DNA of 32,210 nt from Bacteroidia bacterium (lineage in GTDB: Bacteria; Bacteroidota; Bacteroidia; Flavobacteriales; Flavobacteriaceae): positions 1-32,210 of the forward strand of contig JAUIKY010000041.1 in assembly GCA_030430535.1 (NCBI GenBank), written 5' to 3'. Positions within the stretch are counted from its first letter, which is position 1; each line of letters starts with the position of its first letter. The notes below the pieces were generated by a model. That model made no database searches. It was not told the DNA's origin and saw only the letters and a program-made list of their open reading frames with translations. Shown here piece by piece: positions 1 to 9,674 of the stretch. Both the position numbers and the translations under genes were made by a program.

Positions 1-289
1 CAACAGACGTTTGGTAATGGCTAAACTTAGACAAAAAGATGCTGTAACCGAGTTGTTCAGAGAGGTTGCTACTAAAATAGCAGACAGACCAGGTGGTTAT
101 ACCAGAATTATCAAGTTAGGAAACCGATTAGGTGATAACGCCGATATGGCTATGATCGAACTTGTAGATTATAACGAAATATACAATGCAGACAAGGCTA
201 AGAAGAAGACAACAAGAAGAAGTAGAAGAGGTGGTTCTAAACCAGCAGCTGCTCCTGTTGAAACTAAGGCATCTAACGAAGAAGAATAA
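1..289 (+). CDS. rplQ: 50S ribosomal protein L17, 3' part (5' end outside window)
   Basis: The open frame runs into the left edge of the window with no true start; the in-frame TTG at 11 is internal. The visible part contains the L17 signature region [20 protein letters not shown] followed by [12 protein letters not shown], then a basic and alanine-rich tail ([18 protein letters not shown]) ending in acidic residues, as is usual for the longer Bacteroidota L17. L17 binds 23S rRNA in the large subunit. It normally closes the rpsM-rpsK-rpsD-rpoA-rplQ operon, and the strong terminator 25 bp after its stop agrees with an operon end here. Confidence 0.95.
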   Translation, partial: NRRLVMAKLRQKDAVTELFREVATKIADRPGGYTRIIKLGNRLGDNADMAMIELVDYNEIYNADKAKKKTTRRSRRGGSKPAAAPVETKASNEEE

Positions 290-313
290 ATGTTAGTAAG
301 CATTTTAAATATT

Positions 314-346
314 AAGGATAAACTATTTTAGTTTATCCTTTTTTTT
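314..346 (+). terminator. Intrinsic terminator after rplQ
   Basis: A perfect 12-bp inverted repeat (AAGGATAAACTA, loop TTT, TAGTTTATCCTT) runs directly into a T-run. It separates the ribosomal protein operon from carA. Confidence 0.9.
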
Positions 347-374
347 ATGCAATTTTGTAAAACTTTTCGAATTT

Positions 375-1496
375 ATGAAATATCAAAAAAGACAAAAAGC
401 CATCGTACTTCTAGCTGATGGTACTATTTTTTACGGTAAAGCAGTAGGGAACAAGCAAGGCACATCGTTTGGTGAGGTGTGTTTCAACACCGGAATGACT
501 GGTTACCAAGAAATTTTTACCGACCCATCGTATTACGGTCAGCTTATGGTGGCTACTAATGCCCATATTGGTAACTACGGAACCAATGAAGATGAAGTAG
601 AATCCGATTCTGTTAAAATCGCCGGTTTGATTGTAAAGAACTTCAGTTACGATTATTCAAGAGTTGCTGCTGATGATTCGTTGGAAAACTTCCTTGATAA
701 GAATAACCTATTGGCCATTTCAGATGTAGATACTAGAGCCTTGGTAAGCTATATTAGGGAGCATGGTGCCATGAATGCCGTTATCTCTACCGATGTGGAT
801 AACATTGAAGGTTTGAAAAAACAATTGGCCGAAGTACCAAACATGGAAGGTTTGGAATTAGCATCAAAAGTGTCAACCAAAGAGCCTTATTTTTATGGTG
901 ATGAAAACGCCACTTACAGAGTAGCCGCTTTAGATATCGGTATAAAAAAGAACATCCTTAGAAACATTGCTAAGCGAGATGCCTACATCAAGGTGTTTCC
1001 GTACAATTCAAAATTTGAAGATTTAGAGGCTTTTAATCCAGATGGATATTTTCTATCTAACGGACCTGGCGACCCAGAGCCATTAGTTGAAGCCCAAGAA
1101 ATAGCAAAGGAAATTATTAAAAGGGATTTACCGTTATTCGGTATCTGTTTAGGCCACCAAGTTATTGCTTTGGCTAACGGTGCTACCACTTACAAAATGT
1201 ACAATGGTCACCGAGGTATCAACCATCCAGTTAAAAATCTAAAAACAGGTAAAGGTGAAATTACTTCACAAAACCATGGTTTTGCCGTGAATCGTGAATC
1301 GGTTGAAAACAACCCAAAGTTAGAAGTAACCCACGTACACCTAAATGACGATACCGTAGCAGGATTGGCCATGAAAAACAAAAATGTATTTTCGGTACAA
1401 TACCACCCAGAAGCTAGCCCTGGGCCGCACGATTCGTCTTATCTTTTCGATCAATTTATTGAAAACATCAAAAAGCAAAAAGTAAGCGCCAGCTAA
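375..1496 (+). CDS. carA: Carbamoyl-phosphate synthase small subunit
   Basis: This 373-residue protein has the usual CarA length. The N-terminal domain holds FGEVCFNTGMTGYQEIFTDP and the C-terminal half is a class I glutamine amidotransferase. The nucleophile is Cys258 in FGICLGHQ, and the catalytic His-Glu pair lies in QYHPEASPGP. The subunit hydrolyses glutamine and passes ammonia to CarB for carbamoyl phosphate, which feeds pyrimidine and arginine synthesis. carB is not in the window, so the two subunits are encoded apart here. The ATG at 375 follows the rplQ terminator by 28 bp. A weak -7-like CAATTTTG (350-357) precedes it, suggesting its own promoter. Confidence 0.97.
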   Translation: MKYQKRQKAIVLLADGTIFYGKAVGNKQGTSFGEVCFNTGMTGYQEIFTDPSYYGQLMVATNAHIGNYGTNEDEVESDSVKIAGLIVKNFSYDYSRVAADDSLENFLDKNNLLAISDVDTRALVSYIREHGAMNAVISTDVDNIEGLKKQLAEVPNMEGLELASKVSTKEPYFYGDENATYRVAALDIGIKKNILRNIAKRDAYIKVFPYNSKFEDLEAFNPDGYFLSNGPGDPEPLVEAQEIAKEIIKRDLPLFGICLGHQVIALANGATTYKMYNGHRGINHPVKNLKTGKGEITSQNHGFAVNRESVENNPKLEVTHVHLNDDTVAGLAMKNKNVFSVQYHPEASPGPHDSSYLFDQFIENIKKQKVSAS

Positions 1497-1597
1497 GTTT
1501 AAACCAGTATTGTTTGTGAAAAGTGACAACTAAAACGTTATAGAGCATTTTATGATGATTTTTGTTAAAACATTAAAAAACAAACAAGATTTAAGCG

Positions 1598-1605
1598 TAA
1601 ATTTG
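1598..1605 (+). promoter_or_regulatory. Candidate -7 promoter element of eno
   Basis: TAAATTTG is an exact match to the Bacteroidota -7 consensus TAnnTTTG, 31 bp upstream of the eno ATG. I do not see a TTG -33 element at the usual spacing, so the call rests on the -7 box and its position. Confidence 0.5.
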
Positions 1606-1606
1606 A

Positions 1607-2929
<1,323 letters not shown>

Positions 2930-2951
2930 TAGAATATTAAAACTTTATAAC

Positions 2952-2983
2952 AAAAGCGATTATTTTTTAATAATCGCTTTTTT
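2952..2983 (+). terminator. Intrinsic terminator after eno
   Basis: A 13-bp perfect stem (AAAAGCGATTATT / AATAATCGCTTTT) with a TTTT loop and a T-rich 3' side starts 22 bp after the eno stop codon. Confidence 0.9.
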
Positions 2984-3101
2984 ATTTAATATCAATTTTG
3001 ATAATTTGGTTAATCGTTTAAATGAATCTAAATTATCTTTAGAAATCAAGCTATATTTTGTAAATTAGCGTTCTTCTTAACAAAAAAACTTACAATAAAT
3101 A

Positions 3102-4388
3102 ATGGCAAACACAGCTAGTATAGAAATAGAAGGGAAAAAGTATGATTTTCCTTTAGTAAAAGGTACTGAAAATGAAGTAGCAATTGATATCACAAAACTA
3201 AGAGGTTCAACAGGGGGAGTTATCACAATTGATCCTGGATATAAAAACACAGGATCTTGTGAAAGTGCCATAACGTTCTTAGATGGTGAAAAAGGAATTT
3301 TAAGATACCGTGGATATTCTATCGAAGAATTAGCTGAAAAAGCAGATTTCTTGGAAGTAGCTTACCTTTTAATATTTGGTGACCTACCTACTAAAGAGCA
3401 AAGTGAAAAATTTCATAATGATATTAAGGCCGAAGCTGTTGTTGATGAAGACGTTCATAAAATTTTGGATGCGTTTCCAAAGTCAGCACACCCAATGGGG
3501 GTTTTATCATCTTTAACGGCGGCATTAACAGCGTTTAACCCTTCTAGTGTTGATGTGAGCTCAGAAGAAGACATGTATAAATCTGTAGTACGTATATTAG
3601 GTAAGTTTCCTGTTTTGGTTGCTTGGACCATGCGTAAAAAGAGTGGGCTTCCTTTAGATTACGGAAATAAGAACTTAGGCTATGTAGAGAACATCTTGAA
3701 AATGATGTTTAAAGTGCCAAATGAAGAGTATACACAAAACCCAATCTTGGTAAATGCATTGGATAAACTCCTAATTTTACATGCCGACCACGAGCAAAAC
3801 TGCTCTACTTCAACCGTAAGAATTACAGGTTCATCGCATGCAGGTTTATTTGTGTCGCTAGCAGCAGGAATCTCTGCACTTTGGGGCCCACTGCACGGTG
3901 GAGCAAATCAAGCTGTTTTAGAAATGCTTGAAGCTATCAAAACAGATGGAGGTGACACCAAAAAATATATGGCTAAGGCTAAAGATAAAAATGACCCTTT
4001 CCGTTTAATGGGCTTTGGTCACCGTGTTTACAAAAACTTTGATCCTAGAGCAAAAATCATCAAGAAAGCAGCTGATGAAGTATTAGGAGATTTAGGTGTT
4101 GAAGATCCTATTTTAGGAATTGCAAAAGGTTTAGAAAAAGAAGCTTTAGAAGATCAATATTTTGTTGATAGAAAGTTATATCCAAACGTAGATTTCTATT
4201 CAGGTATTATTTACCGCGCTATGGGAATCCCTACCGATATGTTTACGGTAATGTTCGCATTAGGACGTCTTCCAGGCTGGATTGCTCACTGGAGAGAAAT
4301 GCGTTTACGTAAAGAGCCAATTGGAAGACCAAGACAAATTTATATTGGAGCGACCGAAAGAAAGTTTGTTCCGATGGAAGAAAGATAA
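3102..4388 (+). CDS. gltA: Citrate synthase
   Basis: The 428-residue length and architecture fit the hexameric type II citrate synthase. An N-terminal beta domain (KYDFPLVKGTENEVAIDI) is followed by ITIDPGYKNTGSCESAITFLDGEKG and LRYRGYSIEELAE. The catalytic residues are visible: His in the GPLHGGANQAVLEML segment, His in GFGHRVYKNFDPRA, and the Asp segment YPNVDFYSGIIYRAMGIP, with the C-terminal RPRQIYIGATERKFV. The enzyme condenses oxaloacetate and acetyl-CoA at entry to the TCA cycle. A TATATTTTG sequence at 3052-3060 resembles a -7 box but has one extra spacer base. A strong terminator follows. Confidence 0.98.
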   Translation: MANTASIEIEGKKYDFPLVKGTENEVAIDITKLRGSTGGVITIDPGYKNTGSCESAITFLDGEKGILRYRGYSIEELAEKADFLEVAYLLIFGDLPTKEQSEKFHNDIKAEAVVDEDVHKILDAFPKSAHPMGVLSSLTAALTAFNPSSVDVSSEEDMYKSVVRILGKFPVLVAWTMRKKSGLPLDYGNKNLGYVENILKMMFKVPNEEYTQNPILVNALDKLLILHADHEQNCSTSTVRITGSSHAGLFVSLAAGISALWGPLHGGANQAVLEMLEAIKTDGGDTKKYMAKAKDKNDPFRLMGFGHRVYKNFDPRAKIIKKAADEVLGDLGVEDPILGIAKGLEKEALEDQYFVDRKLYPNVDFYSGIIYRAMGIPTDMFTVMFALGRLPGWIAHWREMRLRKEPIGRPRQIYIGATERKFVPMEER

Positions 4389-4410
4389 AAGCAATTTTTG
4401 TTTTTTAAAT

Positions 4411-4446
4411 AAGAGCTCCTTAACATTTTAGTTAAGGAGCTTTTTT
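4411..4446 (+). terminator. Intrinsic terminator after gltA
   Basis: An 11-bp perfect stem (AGCTCCTTAAC / GTTAAGGAGCT) with a 6-nt loop is followed by six Ts. It ends 12 bp before the next start codon. Confidence 0.9.
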
Positions 4447-4457
4447 ATATTTACCAC

Positions 4458-5372
4458 ATGATAAAGCTCAATGTAAAAAACGAAACATCGCGCTTGCGCT
4501 CTGTTATTTTAGGAACAGCAGAAAGCAACGGCCCTACACCCAAAGTAGAGGAATGTTATGATCCCAAAAGCATTGAGCATGTATTGGCCGGAACTTACCC
4601 AATTGAAGCCGATATGGTGCGCGAAATGGATGCTGTTGCCGAAGTTTTTAAAAAATACGATGTACGGGTGTTTCGACCTGAAGTGATAAAAGACTGCAAC
4701 CAAATTTTTACACGCGATATTGCCTTTGTGGTTGAAGATAAAATCATCCGTGCCAATATTTTACCCAACCGGGAAAAGGAAATTGAAGCCATACGCTATG
4801 TGTGGAATCAAGTGCCACGCGAAAACCGTATCATTTTACCTGAGGAGTGCCATGTGGAAGGTGGTGATGTTATTCCGTGGAACGACTATATTTTTATAGG
4901 GACTTATTCGGGCGAGGATTACCCCGATATCATTACCGCACGCACCAATTTAGATGCTGTGATTGCCATTCAGGAATTGTTTCCCGATAAAATCGTAAAA
5001 TCGTTCGAGCTTAGAAAATCGAATACCAATGCCAAAGAAAACGCCCTGCATCTTGATTGCTGTTTTCAACCTTTGGGAAAAGGAAAAGCCATTCTCCATA
5101 AAAACGGATTTTTAATAGAAAAGGAATACAATTGGCTGGTTAATTTCTTCGGAAGGGACAATATTTTTGAAATTACAAAAGACGAAATGTACCAAATGTG
5201 CAGTAATGTGTTTTCCATTTCGGAAGATGTGATTATCTCCGAGCAAAACTTCACCAGATTGAACACTTGGTTGCGCCAAAACGGTTTTACGGTAGAGGAG
5301 GTGCCCTATACTGAAATTAGCAAACAGGAAGGCTTACTGCGTTGTAGTACCATGCCCTTGGTCAGGGATTGA
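4458..5372 (+). CDS. Arginine deiminase/dimethylarginine dimethylaminohydrolase superfamily protein
   Basis: The 304-residue protein is a guanidine-modifying enzyme by its motifs. FTRDIAF (Arg86-Asp87) matches the substrate-guanidinium binding loop, HVEGGDV carries the acidic pair (Glu134, Asp137), LHLDCCF has the catalytic His198, and LLRCSTMPL near the C-terminus has the nucleophile Cys296. Such enzymes hydrolyse or transfer the amidino group of arginine, methylarginine or citrulline-like substrates. Which substrate applies cannot be read from the sequence; family annotations include dimethylargininase and amidinotransferase. It lies near CtlX, a second member of the fold, suggesting a shared arginine/citrulline catabolic role. 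The ATG at 4458 follows the gltA terminator immediately, so the promoter must overlap or sit within that terminator region. Confidence 0.85.
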   Translation: MIKLNVKNETSRLRSVILGTAESNGPTPKVEECYDPKSIEHVLAGTYPIEADMVREMDAVAEVFKKYDVRVFRPEVIKDCNQIFTRDIAFVVEDKIIRANILPNREKEIEAIRYVWNQVPRENRIILPEECHVEGGDVIPWNDYIFIGTYSGEDYPDIITARTNLDAVIAIQELFPDKIVKSFELRKSNTNAKENALHLDCCFQPLGKGKAILHKNGFLIEKEYNWLVNFFGRDNIFEITKDEMYQMCSNVFSISEDVIISEQNFTRLNTWLRQNGFTVEEVPYTEISKQEGLLRCSTMPLVRD

Positions 5373-5802
5373 TTTTTTTATCTTTAATGTATTTGCTTTT
5401 GCAGGTTTCAACGCAAATAAACCCACTGGTAGGTGTAGCGATAAAGTAGTTGTCGTTCAACTTTAAATTGAAGGTTATAAAGCCCGCTTCATTTTCGGCA
5501 TCAGTTTCAAAATCGTTGCAATTATACTGAAGCAGAAGACTATTGCCTTCAATGAAATACTGACCACTAAAGCACTCAGAGTATTTGTTTGAGGTAAATG
5601 TTCCGTTGTTTAGAAAAACATATTATTCGCCATCATTCACGGTAACCCATTGGCCTTCTCCACCATTACTCATAAAGGTTTCTTCCAACTTCCATTTTCC
5701 AACTAAATGGGAACCATCAAAATTTTCAAATGCATCAGGCTTTTCAGAGGCACAATTCCATAATATAAACGAGGAAATAAATAAGTAAATAAATGTTTTC
5801 AC
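5362..5802 (-). pseudogene. Lipocalin-like small lipoprotein interrupted by an in-frame TAA
   Basis: Reading the minus strand from a GTG at 5802 gives a 146-codon frame that is coherent on both sides of one TAA at 5625-5623 (codon 60). The N-terminus VKTFIYLFISSFILWNCAS looks like a lipoprotein signal with Cys17. HLVGKWKLEETF follows, then the stop, then YVFLNNGTFTSNKYSECFSGQYFIEGNSLLLQYNC. The W-K-L... LNNGTF... layout is that of lipocalin-like flavobacterial lipoproteins. The start is GTG where ATG would be expected, and the 3' end overlaps the converging upstream gene by 11 bp. A sequencing error or a single nonsense mutation would explain it; the post-stop frame shows no further decay, so any inactivation is recent. 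Confidence 0.7.
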
Positions 5803-5897
5803 ATTTTCTATTTTTTCTAATAGATGAGTGAACTTTGTTTTGGTTGCGTCAATATAATTTTAAACACTGGATTCTATCATCATTTACCAATTAATCA

Positions 5898-5905
5898 TAA
5901 TTTTG
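5898..5905 (+). promoter_or_regulatory. -7 promoter element of ctlX
   Basis: TAATTTTG matches TAnnTTTG exactly and ends 20 bp before the ATG at 5926. It would place the transcript start near 5911. That is inside the longer open frame beginning at 5824, so this box decides the start codon. Confidence 0.6.
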
Positions 5906-5925
5906 CATTGAATAAATTTAAAGTC

Positions 5926-6870
5926 ATGCCACAAACCACCAATACTATCTTAATGGTTCGTCCGGTAAATTTCAGGATGAACGAACAGACCGCGGTAAAC
6001 AATTATTACCAAGAATCTGTAAAATTGTTCCCCGAAGCCATTACTCCCAAAGCGCAACAGGAATTTGATGCCTTTGTGGAGAAATTAAGGCAAGTTGGTG
6101 TAAATGTTGTGGTGGTGAATGATAGCGAGGATACCGATACGCCCGATGCGGTTTTCCCCAATAACTGGGTGTCGTTCCACGAAAATGGTGATGTAGGGTT
6201 GTACCCCATGTTTGCAGAAAATCGTCGTTTGGAACGTCGTGAGGATGTTTTGGAAACCCTGGAGGAGCAGGGGTTTCTTATTGAAAATATTATCGATTAT
6301 ACCAGTGCCGAAGATGAAGCCATATTTTTGGAAGGAACGGGCAGTGTGGTATTGGATCGCGTAAATAGAAAGGCCTATTGTGCTTTGTCACCTCGTGCCG
6401 ATGAAGATTTGTTTATCGAGTTTTGCGAAGATTTTGAATATTTCCCAGTGGTGTTTACGGCGAACCAAACCGTTGATGGCCAACGAAAACCCATATACCA
6501 CACCAACGTGATGATGTGTGTGGGCGAAACCTTTGCCGTGATCTGTTTAAGTTGCATTGACGATAAAAAGGAGCGTAAAAATGTCATTAAGCACTTAAAG
6601 GACAGCGATAAAGAAATTATTGATATTACCGAAGAGCAATTAAAACATTTTGCCGGAAACATGCTTCAAGTAAAAGGGGAGAACGATAAGCGGTATTTGG
6701 TGATGAGTGGTGCGGCTTACAAAGCACTTACCGAAAATCAAATAGCAGCCTTAAAAAAGCATACCGAAATACTTTACAGTTCATTGGAAACTATAGAAAC
6801 TTGTGGCGGCGGTTCGGCGCGCTGCATGATGGCCGAGGTCTTTTTGCCTAAAAACGTGAGTTCGATATAA
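5926..6870 (+). CDS. ctlX: Citrulline utilization hydrolase CtlX
   Basis: From the ATG at 5926 (MPQTTNTILMVRPVNFRMNE) the protein has 314 residues. An upstream in-frame ATG at 5824 adds 34 residues unlike the family, and the promoter box lies between the two. Typical CtlX segments are TPDAVFPNNWVSFH (residues 72-85), FLEGTGSVVLDR (Glu136), IYHTNVMMCVG (His192) and ETCGGGSARCMMAEVFLP (Cys300 as the likely nucleophile). The family belongs to the arginine deiminase superfamily and is assigned to citrulline hydrolysis. It is transcribed alone, downstream of the broken lipoprotein gene and in the same direction as the related hydrolase at 4458. Confidence 0.88.
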   Translation: MPQTTNTILMVRPVNFRMNEQTAVNNYYQESVKLFPEAITPKAQQEFDAFVEKLRQVGVNVVVVNDSEDTDTPDAVFPNNWVSFHENGDVGLYPMFAENRRLERREDVLETLEEQGFLIENIIDYTSAEDEAIFLEGTGSVVLDRVNRKAYCALSPRADEDLFIEFCEDFEYFPVVFTANQTVDGQRKPIYHTNVMMCVGETFAVICLSCIDDKKERKNVIKHLKDSDKEIIDITEEQLKHFAGNMLQVKGENDKRYLVMSGAAYKALTENQIAALKKHTEILYSSLETIETCGGGSARCMMAEVFLPKNVSSI

Positions 6871-6888
6871 GTTTTGTTTTACATTTCG

Positions 6889-7004
6889 TCACTTCGAGTG
6901 ATTTTCCGTAGTAAAACGGAGGAAAATTGTATCGAGAAGTCTTTTATTTGGTTCTCGATACATTTTTTGTTCCATTGCATTCTACAAAAAACACTCGAAC
7001 TGAC
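6889..7004. repeat. Nested inverted-repeat element between convergent genes
   Basis: The outer arms TCACTTCGAGTG (6889-6900) and CACTCGAACTGA (6992-7003) pair in 11 of 12 positions. The inner arms GTATCGAGAA (6929-6938) and TTCTCGATAC (6952-6961) pair perfectly and extend into A/T runs. A third small hairpin, TTTTCCGT/ACGGAGGAAAA, sits at the left. This is the layout of a REP/MITE-like palindromic element. It lies between the convergent ctlX and histidine kinase genes, where it may also terminate transcription. Confidence 0.7.
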
Positions 7005-7091
7005 GTAGCTTGATGATTTTTAGTTGTTTATAAACCGAACTGATGGTTAAACTAAATTTTATGTTCAAAATGAACAACGGGTTGTATGGTG

Positions 7092-9170
7092 TTATTCCAC
7101 CGGTTTCGATTTGGGCAATTGCACATAAAATGTACTGCCTACGCCTTGGGTACTTTCTACCCAAATTTTACCATTGTTAAGTTCCACCAATTCTTTACAA
7201 ATCGATAATCCTAAACCGGTACCTTTTTCGTTGTTGGTGCCCACTGTGGTAAACGAACTATTTTTAAATAATTTAGATAGGTTTTCTTTTGAAATCCCTA
7301 CTCCGGTATCGGCAATGCTGATAATGCAGCTACCGTTGCTTATATGGTTTGAAATGGTAATGGTGTCGCCCTCTTTACAGAATTTTAAGGCGTTGGCCAA
7401 GAGGTTTTGAACTACAATTTCGAACATGCTGCGGTCTGCGTAGGCAAAATCGCGTAACGAGTGGTCTACCAAATTAATGCCTTTGCTCTGCATTCGAGGT
7501 TCAATTAATTTTACTTTATCCTCAAAAACTTCCTGTACATCAAATAAACTGGGTTTGGGCTCTAAAGACTGCATTTGCGATTTAGACCAGTTGAGCAGGT
7601 TGAAGAGTAACAATGATGCATTGTTGGCGTTTTCACTTAATTCGGGAATTAAATTATCAAATTCTTCCCGCGACAATGAGCCTTCCCTTAGCAAATCGAT
7701 AAAACCATTGATGGACGAGAGCGAATCCTTTAAATCGTGCGATACGATGGAAAACAGCTTGTCCTTGACGTTGTTAACGTTCTCCAGGTGTTTGGTCTGT
7801 TCTAAAAAGGCTTCGTTTTGCAGTTCTATTTTTAGGTTCTTTTCTTCCAGCTCCTGCATGTACTTAATATGGTTGTTTCGCTTTAAGTAAATAAGCACTA
7901 AAAACGTGGAAACAATGGCTAGAGCGGCCAGCAAGCCGTAAAAAATCAATTTGAACTTTCCTAAGCGGTCATCAGCCGAATTTAAAACTGTTGATGTAGC
8001 TTTAGATGGATTTTCATCGCGGTCATCTAAACTTGTAGCATCAGGAATTTCGGCATTTAAACTCAAATCGTCAAAAAACGGACTCGACACCTTTGCTTCA
8101 GGCTCGTTGACTTTTAAAGCATTGTTAAGTTCATAATATTCACGTTGCCAAACAAAGGCGCGGTCAAAACGTTTTCTGGTCGAATCGAGGGTTTTTAACA
8201 GTTTGTAATGCTTAAGCAATTCTGTTTTATTATCTAATGTTTTGGCCAGCTCTCCAGCTTCCAGCAATTGACTTTCAGCAGTTTTTAGTCGGTTTTGCCT
8301 AATGTTTAAATCGCCCAGATTGTTTAGGGTAAGTAGCATGCCCAATGGGTCTTTGCTGCGGTGGTTTAGGTTGTAGCTTTGCACCAAGTATTTGGTGGCA
8401 TTGCCGTAATCGTTAAACTTAAGGTATTCGCCACCCAATTTAGGAAGCAGCACACCACGCAACGAATCACTTTTAGCAATATCGCTATTTAGTACGCTTT
8501 GGTAAAAATCGATAGCTTTTCGGTGTTCTTTCCTGTTGGAATACAGTTCGGCCAATTTTAAGCTCGATTTGTTAATGCCTTCAAAATCCTTCAGCACTTT
8601 TTGTTTTTCGAGCGCTTTCAAATAGAATTCAATCGCTTTATCATAAGCATTTATATTGTAATAGGCTTCTGCTAAATTGCTGTAGGTTAAATTAAGCTCT
8701 TTGGTAAGATTTCGTTTTTCCAATTCACTAATAGCCAAAAGGGAATATTGAAGTCCCTTGGAATAGTTGCCACGCTTAATTTCAATTAACCCGATGCTGT
8801 TGTTTACCTTGGCAATACCCAAAGTGTCCTTTAAGGTTTTAAATAAATCTTTCGATTTGTTATAACCGCTAACAGCATTAATATAATCACCTTTATGGGC
8901 ATAGATCAAGGATTTGTAATAGGTGATTTCAGCAATGGCTTCGGTGTAGTTTAAAGAGTGCGACAGTTTTTCACTTTCAATAACGTATTTTAACGCACGC
9001 TCGAAATCGTCGGCATCATAAAGTAGCCTAATCAGTTTTAAGGAAGTATCGACCTTTAAGGAATCTTGGTCCTGAAAAGCAAGGTCTATAGCCAAACTGT
9101 CTATATCATTGGCCTGTGAAAAGCCCATAGAAACAGATAGCATCATCACTAAAATTATTATTCTCCTCAT
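7092..9170 (-). CDS. TPR-repeat sensor histidine kinase (orphan)
   Basis: From the ATG at 9170 (GTG at 9185 is an alternative) the protein has 692 residues. It has a signal peptide (MRRIIILVMMLSVSMGFSQA) and a long helical TPR-type sensor region, including YSNLAEAYYNINAYDKAIEFYLKA. One membrane segment lies near 409-430 (FYGLLAALAIVSTFLVLIYL), followed by a short coiled coil. The HisKA box FSIVSHDLKDSLSSINGF has phospho-acceptor His478. The HATPase has N box NLLANALKF, G1 DTGVGI and G2 GTGLGLS. The TPR part should be periplasmic and the kinase cytoplasmic. No response regulator lies next to it and no receiver domain is fused. The signal sensed cannot be told from sequence. Confidence 0.92.
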   Translation of the reverse strand: MRRIIILVMMLSVSMGFSQANDIDSLAIDLAFQDQDSLKVDTSLKLIRLLYDADDFERALKYVIESEKLSHSLNYTEAIAEITYYKSLIYAHKGDYINAVSGYNKSKDLFKTLKDTLGIAKVNNSIGLIEIKRGNYSKGLQYSLLAISELEKRNLTKELNLTYSNLAEAYYNINAYDKAIEFYLKALEKQKVLKDFEGINKSSLKLAELYSNRKEHRKAIDFYQSVLNSDIAKSDSLRGVLLPKLGGEYLKFNDYGNATKYLVQSYNLNHRSKDPLGMLLTLNNLGDLNIRQNRLKTAESQLLEAGELAKTLDNKTELLKHYKLLKTLDSTRKRFDRAFVWQREYYELNNALKVNEPEAKVSSPFFDDLSLNAEIPDATSLDDRDENPSKATSTVLNSADDRLGKFKLIFYGLLAALAIVSTFLVLIYLKRNNHIKYMQELEEKNLKIELQNEAFLEQTKHLENVNNVKDKLFSIVSHDLKDSLSSINGFIDLLREGSLSREEFDNLIPELSENANNASLLLFNLLNWSKSQMQSLEPKPSLFDVQEVFEDKVKLIEPRMQSKGINLVDHSLRDFAYADRSMFEIVVQNLLANALKFCKEGDTITISNHISNGSCIISIADTGVGISKENLSKLFKNSSFTTVGTNNEKGTGLGLSICKELVELNNGKIWVESTQGVGSTFYVQLPKSKPVE

Positions 9171-9185
9171 AAAACGGTTAATCAC

Positions 9186-9644
9186 AACGGTAATAAAGCC
9201 ACGTTTACATGTGTCTTAAATTTGAGGGAAAATAAGATAGCTTTACTAAGCTGTAATTCAGTGTTAATTAAAATCAATCAGTCAAAATTGAAATAATAGC
9301 ATTACCGCACAAAAGTGGTAAAAAAGAGAATTTATATTCTAATTTTTGGGTTTTAATACCAATAAATTAGTTAAAATGACAACGTGAAAAAAAGCAAAAA
9401 ATCGACGAACAGATAAAAGGCAAAAAACATAGAAAAAAGGCGACAACATTGGTAAAAAAACATACCTTTTCTTTCATGATGTATTCAGTTTTTTAATTTA
9501 CTGAACATATGTTTTTTGTGAGGATTTATGTTAAGCAATTAAAAAGGGTTTCGTGAATTTTTGTCCGTTATTTCGTGTTTTATGTGAAAAAAATAAGTGA
9601 ACACATCAATTACAAATTGGGCTATAATCTTGATTTAAAAATTC
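9186..9644. other. AT-rich intergenic stretch between divergent histidine kinase and argS
   Basis: No coding frame or RNA gene is recognisable on either strand. It holds two small hairpins: AGCTT/AAGCT near 9240 and TTCAGT/ACTGAA at 9484-9505 with a 10-nt loop. The stretch should contain the promoter and any control sites of the kinase gene, but I see no exact TAnnTTTG box on the minus strand. Confidence 0.5.
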
Positions 9645-9652
9645 TATCTTTG
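9645..9652 (+). promoter_or_regulatory. -7 promoter element of argS
   Basis: TATCTTTG matches TAnnTTTG exactly, 22 bp upstream of the ATG. A TTG at 9617-9619 could be the -33 element, but the spacing of 25 bp is slightly long. The 18 bases starting here (TATCTTTGCACACTTAAT) recur identically at the queE promoter. Confidence 0.65.
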
Positions 9653-9674
9653 CACACTTAATAAAACGAGCGAA

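Noticed and set aside
5824-5925. Longer N-terminus for CtlX
   Set aside because: The extra 34 residues do not look like the family, and an exact -7 box at 5898-5905 lies inside them.
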